A DNA stretch of 44,186 nucleotides, taken from contig JAJDNO010000018.1 in assembly GCA_022340615.1 (NCBI GenBank), positions 1 through 44,186 on the forward strand, in the 5' to 3' direction. The stretch's first letter is position 1. Every line of letters begins with the position of its first letter. Shown piece by piece: positions 14,566-23,245 of the stretch. This DNA is from Gallionella sp. (GTDB lineage: Bacteria > Pseudomonadota > Gammaproteobacteria > Burkholderiales > Gallionellaceae). The translations under genes were made by a program, and so were the position numbers. The notes beneath the pieces are model-generated. The model was not told the DNA's origin and searched no databases. It worked only from the letters and a program-made list of their open reading frames with translations.

Positions 14566-15975
14566 ATGAATCGGATGTTGATCTCAGCAGCGCACAAGTC
14601 TTCCGGAAAAACGATGGTCAGTATAGGTTTGTGTGCCGCATTGAAAAACCGCGGGCACATAGTCCAGTCCTTCAAAAAGGGCCCCGATTACATCGACCCG
14701 ATGTGGCTTGGGCAGGCTTCAGGGCGCGCCTGCAGGAATCTTGATCCGTATCTGATGGAGCGCGACGACATCGTCGCCACCTTTTCCCGCCACAACAAGG
14801 AAGTCAATCTCGTAGAAGGTAACAAGGGACTGTATGACGGCCTCGCGCTGGATGGCAGCAACAGCAACGCCGCATTGGCCAAATTGCTCGACCTGCCTGT
14901 GTTCCTGGTGATTGATGCGCGCGGCATGACGCGCGGGATCGCCCCGCTGATACTCGGCTATCAGGCATTCGACCGGGACGTCAACATAGCCGGCGTGATA
15001 CTCAACAATCTTGGCGGCAGCCGGCACGAATCCAAACTGCGCAGCGTGATCGAGCACTACACCGATGTGCCGGTTGTCGGCGCGGTCCATCACGATGAGC
15101 GGCTCAGCATCGAGGAGCGCCATCTCGGCCTGATGCCTAGCAACGAATCGCATTTGGCAACGGCAAAGATCAGTCAGATAGGCGAAGCCATCTCTCGACA
15201 GGTCGATCTGGACAAACTGCTCGAATTTTCGAATAAGAAACCACTCGCTGTTCCGCACAAGGCAGAGGTGAGTCCGCTTGTCTCTGGTGAGAAGGTTCGC
15301 ATCGGTATCGCGCGCGACCGCGCCTTCGGTTTTTACTATGCCGATGACCTGGATACGCTGGAAGCGGCGGGTGCCGAACTGGTGCCGTTCGATACCTTGC
15401 GCGATGCGCGGCTACCGACCGTTGATGCACTGTATATCGGCGGCGGTTTCCCCGAGACCTGTGCTGCCGAACTGGAGGCGAACGCCTCATTGCGCGAAGA
15501 GATCAGGCTGGCCATCGAAAAAGGCATGCCGGCGTATGCCGAATGCGGCGGTTTGATGTATCTGTCGCGCGGGATCGAATATCAGGGGCGCACCTACCGG
15601 ATGGTCGGCGCGATTCCCGGGGATGTGAAGATGCATGACAAACCCATCGGACGCGGCTATGTGCATCTAAAGGAAGACGAAGCACATCCGTGGCCGCGTC
15701 CCAATACAATAGCCAGGCAGATCAAGGCGCACGAATTCCATTATTCCAGCCTTGTAAATCTTCCTCAGGACAGCCGGTTCGCTTACCGCGTCGAACGTGG
15801 TTACGGCATAGATGGAAGCAGGGATGGCCTGATTTTGCACAATCTGGTCGCATCCTATACCCACCTGCGAAGCATCGGCAGTTGCTATTGGGCGACCCGC
15901 TTTGTCTCCTTCGTCCGGAGACAACGGGAACAGCAGCATTCCGGAACGACTTCAGAAAATGAGAAAGCGCAATGA
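14566..15975 (+). CDS. dsrN: DsrN, CobB/CbiA-like sirohaem amidase
   Basis: DsrN resembles cobyrinic acid a,c-diamide synthase and amidates sirohaem to give the sirohaem-amide found in DsrAB. The 469-residue protein has an N-terminal ATP-binding domain with SAAHKSSGKTMVSIGL (residues 7-22) and the switch-like EGNKGLYDG. The C-terminal class I glutamine amidotransferase domain has the nucleophile Cys in PAYAECGGLMYL and the histidine pair region AHEFHYS. The C-terminus is extended by a charged tail. Its stop overlaps the following gene as ATGA. Confidence 0.93.
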   Translation: MNRMLISAAHKSSGKTMVSIGLCAALKNRGHIVQSFKKGPDYIDPMWLGQASGRACRNLDPYLMERDDIVATFSRHNKEVNLVEGNKGLYDGLALDGSNSNAALAKLLDLPVFLVIDARGMTRGIAPLILGYQAFDRDVNIAGVILNNLGGSRHESKLRSVIEHYTDVPVVGAVHHDERLSIEERHLGLMPSNESHLATAKISQIGEAISRQVDLDKLLEFSNKKPLAVPHKAEVSPLVSGEKVRIGIARDRAFGFYYADDLDTLEAAGAELVPFDTLRDARLPTVDALYIGGGFPETCAAELEANASLREEIRLAIEKGMPAYAECGGLMYLSRGIEYQGRTYRMVGAIPGDVKMHDKPIGRGYVHLKEDEAHPWPRPNTIARQIKAHEFHYSSLVNLPQDSRFAYRVERGYGIDGSRDGLILHNLVASYTHLRSIGSCYWATRFVSFVRRQREQQHSGTTSENEKAQ

Positions 15976-16571
15976 CACAACAATGCTATCAGGCTGCCGT
16001 TGCAGCGATAGACCAGGCCAATGCGGAAGATCCGAACAGGGAAGTTGCCGACGGCAAGGAGTATCCGAAGGAATTGCTTTATTCGCAGCGCATGACCGAG
16101 ATGCAGGAGCGCTATATTCCCGACGCATCTGAAGCGGTGAAACTCGCCGTGCGCGCCCAGCATATCCAGCGCTGGAAGATTCCGCGCAGCAGCTACCCCA
16201 TGGACAAACAGGGTTATCTGCAATGGCGCACCGGGCTGTACAAGTTTCACGCCGATACTACCGGGGAAATCATGAAACAGGCAGGCTATGACGACGAGAT
16301 GATAGAGCGCGTCAGGAAGATTGTGGGCAAGAAGGGGTTGAAAGTAAATCCCGAGACACAGCTGATGGAAGATGTGGTTGACCTGGTGTTCATCGAGCAT
16401 TACCTGACCGGATTTGTCGCGCAGCACCCGGAGTACGACGAAGCGAAGTGGATACCGATCATACGCAAGACCTGGCAGAAAATGTCATCGCGAGCCCATG
16501 AATTCGCGCTTTCCGGCAATATCAGAATGCCGGAGGCGCTGGTGCCGCTGATTCTGAAAGCGGTGAAGTGA
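15972..16571 (+). CDS. DUF4202-type protein between dsrN and cysG
   Basis: This 199-residue soluble protein matches the DUF4202 family as I know it: [39 protein letters not shown] region (residues 35-75), then [16 protein letters not shown], then [13 protein letters not shown]. Conserved histidines and acidic residues, such as QHIQRW and KFHAD, hint at a helical HD-like metal site, but the function is not known. It is tied to both neighbours by overlaps (ATGA with dsrN, TGATG with cysG), so it is likely made together with the sirohaem enzymes. A role in sirohaem supply or sulfite handling is a guess. dsrR and dsrS, found after dsrN in Allochromatium, are absent here. Confidence 0.8.
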   Translation: MTQQCYQAAVAAIDQANAEDPNREVADGKEYPKELLYSQRMTEMQERYIPDASEAVKLAVRAQHIQRWKIPRSSYPMDKQGYLQWRTGLYKFHADTTGEIMKQAGYDDEMIERVRKIVGKKGLKVNPETQLMEDVVDLVFIEHYLTGFVAQHPEYDEAKWIPIIRKTWQKMSSRAHEFALSGNIRMPEALVPLILKAVK

Positions 16572-17953
16572 TGGATTATTTGCCCATTTTTGCGGATGTA
16601 CGCAACAAGCTTTGCCTGGTAGTGGGCGGCGGCGAAGTCGGCAAGCGCAAGGCGGGTGTGCTGATCGAGGCCGGCGCACGGGTGCGTGTGGTAGCGCCAC
16701 AGATCGACCCTGCGCTTGTCGAGCAGCCGGGCGTCGAGGCAATCGTTTCCGGTTTCGAAGCGCGCCATCTCGACGGCGTGATGCTGGTCATTGCGGCGAC
16801 CAATCAGCGCAGCGTAAACCGGCAAGCTTCCGAGCTGGCGCGCGCGCGCAACATCCCGGTGAACGTGGTGGACGATCCCGAGTTGTGCAGCTTCATCATG
16901 CCTGCCATCCTCGACCGTTCTCCGCTGATGGTGGCCTTCTCCAGCGGCGGCGCGTCGCCGGTGCTGACACGCCTGATGCGCGGCAAACTCGAAACCATGA
17001 TCCCGCAGAATTACAGCCGGCTGGCCGGATTCGCTGAACACTACCGTGAACGGGTCAAACAGCACGTCACCAATCCGGCAAAGCGCCGCATCTTCTGGGA
17101 GAATGTGCTGGAAGGCGTGATCGCCGAAAAAGTGCTGAGCGGCGATGAACGCAGTGCGGAGACGATGCTGCTGCAGATGCTGGAAAACGAAGACAATATC
17201 CAGCGCGGCGAAGTGTATCTGGTTGGTGCCGGTCCCGGTGATCCGGATCTGCTGACGTTCCGCGCATTGCGTCTGATGCAGAAGGCAGATGTGGTGGTTT
17301 ATGACAATCTGGTGACCAAGCCGATCGTCGACATGACGCGGCGCGATGCAGAGCGCATTTATGTCGGCAAGAAGCGCAACGACCATACTTTGCGGCAGGA
17401 AGAAATCAACGAGCTGCTGGTCAGGCTTGCCAAGCAAGGAAAGCGCGTATTGCGCCTGAAGGGCGGCGACCCGTTCATTTTCGGGCGGGGCGGTGAGGAA
17501 ATCGAGACGCTGGCTGCGGAAGGCATTCCATTCCAGGTCGTTCCGGGCATCACTGCTGCGTCCGGCGTTTCTTCCTATGCCGGGATTCCATTGACGCACC
17601 GTGATCATGCCCAGTCCTGCATATTCGTTACCGGCCACCTGAAAGATGGCAGCATGGATCTCGATTGGGATGCGCTGGCACGCCCGAAACAGACCATCGT
17701 GGTTTACATGGGATTGCAGGGACTGGCAACGCTGTGTGCCGAACTCGTTGCGCACGGTTTGCCGGGCGATACGCCCGCCGCGATCGTGCAGCAGGGCACC
17801 ACGAAGAATCAGCGTGTCATTACTGGAACACTTGCCACATTGCCTGAAAAAGCTGAGGTTGAGCAGTTGCATGCGCCGACGCTGATCATCGTTGGCGGTG
17901 TCGTGACATTGCGGCGTAAACTCGCCTGGTTCAATCCGGAAAATCCCGAATAA
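16571..17953 (+). CDS. cysG: Sirohaem synthase CysG (dehydrogenase/ferrochelatase plus methyltransferase)
   Basis: CysG makes sirohaem from uroporphyrinogen III, the cofactor of DsrAB. The 460-residue protein has the N-terminal NAD-dependent dehydrogenase/ferrochelatase domain ([15 protein letters not shown] at about 16-30). The C-terminal SAM methyltransferase shows [32 protein letters not shown] and the VTGHLKDG loop. The length equals that of the full fused enzyme. A GTG at 16568 is also in frame, but the ATG at 16571 overlapping the preceding stop is preferred. Placement at the end of the dsr operon implies a dedicated cofactor supply. Confidence 0.97.
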   Translation: MDYLPIFADVRNKLCLVVGGGEVGKRKAGVLIEAGARVRVVAPQIDPALVEQPGVEAIVSGFEARHLDGVMLVIAATNQRSVNRQASELARARNIPVNVVDDPELCSFIMPAILDRSPLMVAFSSGGASPVLTRLMRGKLETMIPQNYSRLAGFAEHYRERVKQHVTNPAKRRIFWENVLEGVIAEKVLSGDERSAETMLLQMLENEDNIQRGEVYLVGAGPGDPDLLTFRALRLMQKADVVVYDNLVTKPIVDMTRRDAERIYVGKKRNDHTLRQEEINELLVRLAKQGKRVLRLKGGDPFIFGRGGEEIETLAAEGIPFQVVPGITAASGVSSYAGIPLTHRDHAQSCIFVTGHLKDGSMDLDWDALARPKQTIVVYMGLQGLATLCAELVAHGLPGDTPAAIVQQGTTKNQRVITGTLATLPEKAEVEQLHAPTLIIVGGVVTLRRKLAWFNPENPE

Positions 17954-17997
17954 ACGAAAATTGAAAACCGCATTTTAACGAGCAGCGAAGGGTGAAC

Positions 17998-18909
17998 ATG
18001 ATGAATAAACTGGTGCTGAAAAATTTGCTTCTGTCTGCATTGCTGTTGCTGGGCATCAGCAATGCAATGGCCGATGATGTAAAATTGAAACCGTTCGTGC
18101 TTGCCTCGCAGGGTGCAGGGACGATAGCTGAAAAAACCGATCAGGCAAAAGCGGCACTGACTGCCGGCGGCTTTACCGTGGTGGGCGATTATTCCCCATA
18201 TGCCGATGCCGAGATACTGATCGTCACGAATGACGAGCTGAAAAAAAATGCCGCCGGATCGGAACATGGCGGTTTCGGCGCGATCCAACGAGTGGCGATC
18301 ACCAAGGTTAACAACGAAATTCAGGTGAGTTACACCAACCCTGTCTACATGGCGAATGCTTACCGCATGAAAGGTGACCTGAGCGGTGTTTACGCCAAAC
18401 TGGCCAGCGCGCTGGGCAAGGTCAAAGAATTCGGTTCTGCGAAGGGCATGACGGCCAGCCAGACGCGCAAATATCATTACATGTTCGGCATGGAGTATTT
18501 CAATGAACCGAGTGTGCTGGCCGAATATCCGAGTTATGAAGATGCTGTCAAATCGGTGGATGCGAAGCTTGGCGACAACAAGAACGGGGTCAGCAAAGTC
18601 TATCGCGTGGATATCCCGGGAAAGCAGGAGACGGTATTTGGTGTCGCGATGAAAGCGCCGAGCGAAGCCGATAAATACATGGATGACAAATACATCATGA
18701 GTGAAATCGACTTTCATGATCTCAGATCGACCGCGCATCTGCCCTACGAGGTGCTGGTTTCAGGCAACAAGGTGTACGCGCTTTATGCCCGTTTTCGCAT
18801 AGCAATCAACTTTCCCGATCTGAGCATGATGGGAAAGCACAGTTTCATGAACATCATGAAAACGCCCAACGCGATACGTGATGTTCTGCAAAAGACAGTT
18901 GAAAAATAA
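17998..18909 (+). CDS. Secreted protein of unknown function, 303 residues, possibly DUF302-related N-terminal part
   Basis: A clear signal peptide (LLLSALLLLGISNAMA, likely cut before DDVKLK) sends this protein to the periplasm. The first half (VLASQGAGTIAEKTDQAKAAL, GFTVVGDYSPY, EILIVTND, GGFGAIQRVAI) vaguely recalls DUF302 folds, but the match is weak. There is no cysteine and no haem motif. It contains several Met- and Tyr-rich stretches, such as YHYMFGMEYF. It lies 44 bases after cysG and 38 bases before petA, so it could belong to either unit. AAGGG precedes the tandem ATG codons at 17998 and 18001. A link to periplasmic electron transfer is inference from context. Confidence 0.8.
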   Translation: MMNKLVLKNLLLSALLLLGISNAMADDVKLKPFVLASQGAGTIAEKTDQAKAALTAGGFTVVGDYSPYADAEILIVTNDELKKNAAGSEHGGFGAIQRVAITKVNNEIQVSYTNPVYMANAYRMKGDLSGVYAKLASALGKVKEFGSAKGMTASQTRKYHYMFGMEYFNEPSVLAEYPSYEDAVKSVDAKLGDNKNGVSKVYRVDIPGKQETVFGVAMKAPSEADKYMDDKYIMSEIDFHDLRSTAHLPYEVLVSGNKVYALYARFRIAINFPDLSMMGKHSFMNIMKTPNAIRDVLQKTVEK

Positions 18910-18947
18910 CTGCAAATCAGTTTTTGAATATTATTCAGGAGACGGTA

Positions 18948-19466
18948 ATGTCTGAGAGCGATACATTGGGTGATTCTAAACGTCGAAATTTCCTAATCAA
19001 GGTAACCTCTGTCGTTGGTGGAGCGGGAGCGGCTGCGGCCTGCATCCCTTTTGTGGCAAGCATGAATCCGAGTGCGGATGTGCTTGCCAAAGCCACCACT
19101 GAAGTAGACCTGTCCGGAGTTCCGGTCGGAGGCGTGCATACCGTTGCATGGCAGGGCAAGCCGGTTTTCATTTTTCATCGCACCCCCGAAGAAATCAAGG
19201 ATATGGAAGCTTCCGACGGCGGGTTTGATCCAGAACCGGATGACAAGCGGGTGATCAAGCCGGAATGGCTGGTCGTGATCGGTATCTGCACGCATCTCGG
19301 CTGCGTCCCTAACAAGGAAGGGCCTGGATGGACATGTCACTGTCATGGCAGCCAGTATGACGATAGCGGCCGGGTAGTGCGTGGCCCGGCGCCGCGTAAT
19401 CTGGCGGTGCCTCCATACTACTTCGTGTCGGATAACAAGATTCTTATCGGAAAATCAAAAGCATAA
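18948..19466 (+). CDS. petA: Rieske iron-sulfur subunit of cytochrome bc1
   Basis: This is the high-potential [2Fe-2S] subunit of the quinol-cytochrome c oxidoreductase. The 172-residue protein has a twin-arginine-like start (KRRNFLIK) with a hydrophobic anchor at about 18-38. The two Rieske boxes are CTHLGC (114-119) and CHCHGS (130-135): Cys114, His116, Cys130 and His133 as ligands, with a Cys119-Cys132 disulfide. The ATG at 18948 follows AGGAG. It is followed by petB after 9 bases. Confidence 0.97.
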   Translation: MSESDTLGDSKRRNFLIKVTSVVGGAGAAAACIPFVASMNPSADVLAKATTEVDLSGVPVGGVHTVAWQGKPVFIFHRTPEEIKDMEASDGGFDPEPDDKRVIKPEWLVVIGICTHLGCVPNKEGPGWTCHCHGSQYDDSGRVVRGPAPRNLAVPPYYFVSDNKILIGKSKA

Positions 19467-19475
19467 GAGGCGACC

Positions 19476-20729
19476 ATGACAAACAAAATCATTCATTGGA
19501 TAGACCAGCGGTTTCCGCTCAGCAGTTTCGTCAAACATGATCTGACCGAATATCCCACGCCGCGAAATCTTAGCTACTGGTGGAATTTCGGTTTTCTGGC
19601 CGGCTTCGTGCTGGTGCTGCAGGTTGCCACCGGCGTGTTCCTGGCCATGCATTACAAGGCGGATGTCTCGTTGTCGTTTGATTCGATACAGCACATCATG
19701 CGCGACGTGAATTACGGATGGCTATTGCGCTTCATGCATGCCACCGGTGCATCGGCATTCTTCCTGGTGATCTACATACATATGGCGCGCACGCTTTATT
19801 ACGGGTCGTACCGTGCGCCGCGCGAGTTGATGTGGTGGACCGGGCAGGGATTGCTGCTGATGCTGATGGCAACCGCCTTCATGGGCTATTTGTTGCCGTG
19901 GGGCCAAATGTCGTTCTGGGGAGCGACCGTTATCACCAATTTGTTCAAGGCCACGCCATTTTACGGTGAGGAAGTGGTGTCCTGGCTGCGCGGCGGTTTT
20001 GCCGTCGGGGACCCGACGCTGACACGATTTTTCTCGCTGCACTATCTGTTGCCGTTCCTGATCCTCGGCGGCGTGGTGGTGCACCTGATCGCACTGCATA
20101 CTGTCAAAAGCAGCAATCCTAGCGGCATTGACCTGGCAGCCAAGGACAACATCCCGTTCCATCCTTATTTCACCAGCAAGGACTTCTACGGTCTTGGTAT
20201 ATTTCTGATTGTATATTGCCTGTTTGTATTCTTTTTCCCGAATAGCCTGATGGAGCCTGCCAACAATATTCCGGCCAATCCTTTGCAAACACCGTTGGAC
20301 ATTGTTCCCGAATGGTATTTCCTGCCGTTCTATGCGATCTTGCGCTCGGTGCCGGATCTGGTTGGCGGCGTGGTTGCGATGGGGCTGTCTGTGATGGTGT
20401 TTTCCTTCATGCCCTACCTTGATCGATCCCGGATTCCTGGCGGAGCCCATTACCGCCCCTGGTACCGCATGATGTTCTACCTGTTCATGGCGGATATGCT
20501 GGTGCTGGGATATGTCGGTCACAACCCGCCCGGCGGCAATATGCTCCTGATAGGCAGAATCGCGACGTTTTTTTATTTTGCGCTGTTCGTGTTGCTTCCT
20601 TTTCTTTCCAAAAAGGAAGAACGTTGGCTGATACAGAAAGGTCTTCCGCCCGAACTCAAGGAATTGATGGCAAGCGATGCCAAGGAAAAAAGCGAAATGC
20701 ATCACCGTCGCAATGGAGATAACAAATGA
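19476..20729 (+). CDS. petB: Cytochrome b subunit of the bc1 complex
   Basis: The 417-residue integral membrane protein carries two b haems and the quinol sites. The motifs include His88 and His102 in helix B and a second His pair in the HYLLPFLILGGVVVHLIALH region. The Qo-site motif is PEWY in IVPEWYFLPFYAILRS. Eight or so membrane spans are evident. Its stop overlaps the petC start as ATGA. The C-terminal tail is charged (KEKSEMHHRRNGDNK). Confidence 0.97.
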   Translation: MTNKIIHWIDQRFPLSSFVKHDLTEYPTPRNLSYWWNFGFLAGFVLVLQVATGVFLAMHYKADVSLSFDSIQHIMRDVNYGWLLRFMHATGASAFFLVIYIHMARTLYYGSYRAPRELMWWTGQGLLLMLMATAFMGYLLPWGQMSFWGATVITNLFKATPFYGEEVVSWLRGGFAVGDPTLTRFFSLHYLLPFLILGGVVVHLIALHTVKSSNPSGIDLAAKDNIPFHPYFTSKDFYGLGIFLIVYCLFVFFFPNSLMEPANNIPANPLQTPLDIVPEWYFLPFYAILRSVPDLVGGVVAMGLSVMVFSFMPYLDRSRIPGGAHYRPWYRMMFYLFMADMLVLGYVGHNPPGGNMLLIGRIATFFYFALFVLLPFLSKKEERWLIQKGLPPELKELMASDAKEKSEMHHRRNGDNK

Positions 20730-21367
20730 AAAATCTGATCATTACGTTGGTGTTGTGCTTTACTGCTGCTCAGGCATGGGCTGAAGAAGCGACGCTCGAG
20801 CATATCAAGGTTGATACCGATCTGCCCGCAATTGCGCGCGGTGTCGATGACCTGATGGGCAACTGCCACAGTTGCCACAACCTGAAATACGTGACCTATC
20901 TGGATCTTGAAAAACTGGGGATCGACAGGCAAAAGATCGACGGATGGCGTGGCGACCAGCCAATCAATTCGCCGCTTACCAGCCTGATGTCGGACGAGGC
21001 AGCCATGCAATCCTTCAACCTGGTGCCACCGGATCTGAGCCTGATGACCAAGGCGCGCGAGGGTGGCGCAGACTATGTGTATTCCTACCTGTTGGGCTAT
21101 TACAGCACACCCGACGGAGTGGTTAAGAATCATATTTTCCCGGGAACCAAGATGCCCGACCCGCTTGGAATGAGCACCACGACCGATCATGCTCAAAGGG
21201 AACAGATCAGGGCAACGGCCCATGACATCGTGTCGTTTCTTTACTGGGCTGCTGATCCGCATGAGCAGGAGCGCTACAGGCTGGGATACTATGTAATCGG
21301 ATATCTGCTCATACTGACGCTGTTGCTTTACTTTGTGAAAAAGCAGATCTGGTCGCGTCTGAAATAG
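20726..21367 (+). CDS. petC: Cytochrome c1 subunit of the bc1 complex
   Basis: The 213-residue protein has a signal peptide (ITLVLCFTAAQAWAEE), one haem site CHSCH (47-51) followed by NLKYVTYLDL, a Met ligand region GTKMPDPLGM, and a C-terminal membrane anchor (about residues 186-206, YYVIGYLLILTLLLYFV). It is of the short bacterial c1 type. Together with petA and petB it gives a complete bc1 complex directly downstream of the dsr operon. This would let electrons reach cytochrome c, or run in reverse to the quinone pool. Confidence 0.96.
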   Translation: MKNLIITLVLCFTAAQAWAEEATLEHIKVDTDLPAIARGVDDLMGNCHSCHNLKYVTYLDLEKLGIDRQKIDGWRGDQPINSPLTSLMSDEAAMQSFNLVPPDLSLMTKAREGGADYVYSYLLGYYSTPDGVVKNHIFPGTKMPDPLGMSTTTDHAQREQIRATAHDIVSFLYWAADPHEQERYRLGYYVIGYLLILTLLLYFVKKQIWSRLK

Positions 21368-21376
21368 CCGATGCCG

Positions 21377-21409
21377 CCGGATGATGCCAAGCTACGGCAT
21401 CCGATCCGC
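21377..21409 (+). repeat. Inverted repeat after petC
   Basis: GATGCC (21383-21388) and GGCATC (21396-21401) can pair, with further GGAT/ATCC pairing outside a 2-base bulge. No T tract follows, so it may attenuate or stabilise rather than terminate the petABC message before the cytochrome gene. Confidence 0.3.
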
Positions 21410-21470
21410 AAAGTATGAAATGGAAATGTTTGAGGCAGCGAAAACGATTTATATCTTCTTTAAGGAGCAA

Positions 21471-21863
21471 ATGATGAAAAGCTTAACTTTACTTGGCGGT
21501 GTCATTATTGCGCTGCTATCAGTTCCTGCTCTGGCGTCAACTATCCAGGTGAAGGGTGACATCAGCTACAAGGATGATGTCTTTCCTATCCTGCATGACT
21601 ATTGTCTGAGCTGCCACCAGCCGGGAGGCAAGGGCTTCGAGAAAAGCGGCCTTGACATGAGTACCTACCAGAGTCTGATGAAGGGAACCAAGTTCGGGTC
21701 CGTGATCAAGCCCGGTGACAGCTTTACCAGCATCATCATCCAGGTCATCGAGGGTCGTGTGCATGAGTCCATCAAGATGCCCTTTGGTATGAGCGGCGGT
21801 CTGGCCCGGGACAAGATAGAGATACTGAAGAAGTGGGTTAACCAGGGAGCCAAGAATAATTGA
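21471..21863 (+). CDS. Small periplasmic c-type cytochrome (one haem)
   Basis: The 130-residue protein has a signal peptide (LTLLGGVIIALLSVPALAS) and one haem motif, CLSCH (45-49). A Met in the late SIKMPFGMSGG segment is the likely sixth ligand, and the IEILKKWVNQGAKNN ending is typical of small cytochromes of the planctomycete-type or class I kind. Two ATGs (21471 and 21474) follow AAGGAG; the second has better spacing. Lying downstream of petABC, it is a candidate electron acceptor for the bc1 complex. An identical fold is common in iron and sulfur oxidisers, but its partner is not proven. Confidence 0.88.
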   Translation: MMKSLTLLGGVIIALLSVPALASTIQVKGDISYKDDVFPILHDYCLSCHQPGGKGFEKSGLDMSTYQSLMKGTKFGSVIKPGDSFTSIIIQVIEGRVHESIKMPFGMSGGLARDKIEILKKWVNQGAKNN

Positions 21864-21900
21864 GACGCGAAAATTCGTAAATATCGCGAAAGGAAACTAA

Positions 21901-22476
21901 ATGACTGCAGAGTTACTTGAAGCGGTAAAAACCGGTGACATCGATGCCGTCCACAAATTGCTGGCAGCCGGCGCCGATGTGAATTCACGCGACAGCGAGG
22001 GTAGCACGCTGCTGATGCTGGCTGCCCATGCCGGTAATCAGGCTATGGTATCGGCGTTGCTTGACGCCGGCGCAGAGGTCAATGCAAGCGATGAACGCGG
22101 CTGGACGGCGTTGATGAAAGCGGCATATAACGCGGATCTCGACCAGGGATTTGCCGATGTGGTGCAGGTGCTGATCGATGCGGGGGCAGATGTGGAAATG
22201 CCGATTGGCTACGGTATCCGTCCGCTGATGCTGGCGGCAGGCTACGGTGAAACCGCGGTGGTCGAAACGCTGCTGAAAGCGGGTGCCGATGTCACCGCGC
22301 GCAACGAGGGCGGGTTGACTGCGCTGATGATGGTGAAGCAGAAACACTATGTTGATGTGATCAACATGCTGCATGAAGCCGAACGCGAAGCCGGGGTCGG
22401 CGAGGGTAGTTGCTCAAGCAAGAATGCGCCCGGTTCAAACGTGATAACGTTCCTGAAACCGCTCAGTAAATCCTGA
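21901..22476 (+). CDS. Ankyrin-repeat protein
   Basis: The 191-residue soluble protein consists of about five ankyrin repeats over residues 1-155, seen in the repeated pattern LL-x-AGADV-N-x-RD-x-G-x-T-x-LMLAA. The C-terminal 35 residues are unrelated and rich in Ser and Gly with one Cys. There is no signal peptide. Ankyrin repeats bind other proteins, and the partner here is unknown. The gene starts 37 bases after the cytochrome gene with GGAAA upstream, so it is probably cotranscribed. A hairpin follows its stop. Confidence 0.9.
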   Translation: MTAELLEAVKTGDIDAVHKLLAAGADVNSRDSEGSTLLMLAAHAGNQAMVSALLDAGAEVNASDERGWTALMKAAYNADLDQGFADVVQVLIDAGADVEMPIGYGIRPLMLAAGYGETAVVETLLKAGADVTARNEGGLTALMMVKQKHYVDVINMLHEAEREAGVGEGSCSSKNAPGSNVITFLKPLSKS

Positions 22477-22500
22477 CAGGCCCAATTCCATTGAGCCTGT
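22476..22500 (+). terminator. Hairpin after the ankyrin gene, weak terminator candidate
   Basis: ACAGGC (22476-22481) pairs with GCCTGT (22495-22500), with inner CAAT/ATTG pairing. It begins on the last base of the ankyrin stop codon. The following sequence TTCTGT is only partly T-rich, so termination may be incomplete. Confidence 0.45.
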
Positions 22501-22526
22501 TCTGTACCAATTAATGAAAGATATGA

Positions 22527-22754
22527 ATGCCCTATTTCGTGTACAAGATTGTTGAAAAGCCGATTCGGCAACTGGAAAAGCTTGAGCAGCATGATGCGTT
22601 CCGCGATGCGTCGAATCGTGCCAAACAGCTGCGAAGCGAACTTTCCGAAAATGAGGTCTGCACGATCAAGGTGATCTTTGCCGAAACGGAACTGCACGCC
22701 GAAGATCTGCTTAACCAGATACGCGAAGCTGTTCCAAATCCTCAGGATGACTAG
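22527..22754 (+). CDS. Small hypothetical protein, 75 residues
   Basis: I do not recognise a named family. The protein begins with a strand (PYFVYKIV) and continues as a likely helix with KPIRQLEKLEQHDAFRDASNRAKQLRSEL, then a strand CTIKVIFAET and a short helix. This is a small alpha/beta layout with charged surface and one Cys. The next gene starts 9 bases after its stop, so both are probably read from one message. The Shine-Dalgarno is weak. Confidence 0.65.
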   Translation: MPYFVYKIVEKPIRQLEKLEQHDAFRDASNRAKQLRSELSENEVCTIKVIFAETELHAEDLLNQIREAVPNPQDD

Positions 22755-22763
22755 ACAGAAGCC

Positions 22764-23192
22764 ATGGATGAGGCAGCCTATCGCCAGGCTCTGACATCGG
22801 CATTTCCGCGTAATTGCCCGTTTGAAAAATCCATTCTGACCCATTGCGCGGCTTGTTCGATGGCCGTAAAGCATAATATCGCCGAACGCGAACTGGTGGC
22901 CTGCAACGATGCCGTCGCGCATCAACGCTGTAACGAATTGCTTGGGCTGTTTCGTCACAACTTCGCGTTTGCACTGGGTAAGCCGCATATCGAAGGGCCG
23001 TTGCCGCATGCACAGGAAATGCGGATACAGTGCGGCGGTTTAAAAGGTCTGCAATTCGTGCTGGATGAAAATGCCGAAGTGAGCGATGTTGCCGCGCTGC
23101 TGGACAGGGCGCAGCAGCGCTTCGGCAATCTGGACGATTTGCCGTTTTCGCTGATTATTCAACGGGCGAATGAGTTATACAAACGCAGATAA
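22764..23192 (+). CDS. Cysteine-rich hypothetical protein, possible metal or Fe-S binder
   Basis: The 142-residue protein has an N-terminal cysteine pattern C-x9-C-x2-C-x15-C (Cys18, 28, 31, 47) in NCPFEKSILTHCAACSMAV, with Cys56 and Cys90 further on. Such a pattern could hold an Fe-S cluster or zinc. The C-terminal half (SDVAALLDRAQQRFGNLDDLPFSLIIQRAN) is helical and without cysteine. It lies two genes upstream of apbC, an Fe-S carrier ATPase, which makes an Fe-S role reasonable but unproven. I cannot name the family. Confidence 0.75.
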   Translation: MDEAAYRQALTSAFPRNCPFEKSILTHCAACSMAVKHNIAERELVACNDAVAHQRCNELLGLFRHNFAFALGKPHIEGPLPHAQEMRIQCGGLKGLQFVLDENAEVSDVAALLDRAQQRFGNLDDLPFSLIIQRANELYKRR

Positions 23193-23202
23193 TTTTTAAT
23201 GC

Positions 23203-23223
23203 GGGCAAGCGAAATGCTTGCCC
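23203..23223 (+). repeat. Perfect inverted repeat between the Cys-rich gene and the DUF971 gene
   Basis: GGGCAAGC (23203-23210) and GCTTGCCC (23216-23223) form an 8-bp stem with a GAAAT loop. No T tract follows. It could be a Rho-dependent end, a stabilising hairpin or part of the leader of the next gene. Confidence 0.45.
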
Positions 23224-23245
23224 AGTACCGGAGCAAACCAGAATC

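Noticed and set aside
16400-17872. 490-codon minus-strand frame opposite cysG
   Set aside because: It is an antisense shadow; the plus-strand frame carries all CysG motifs.
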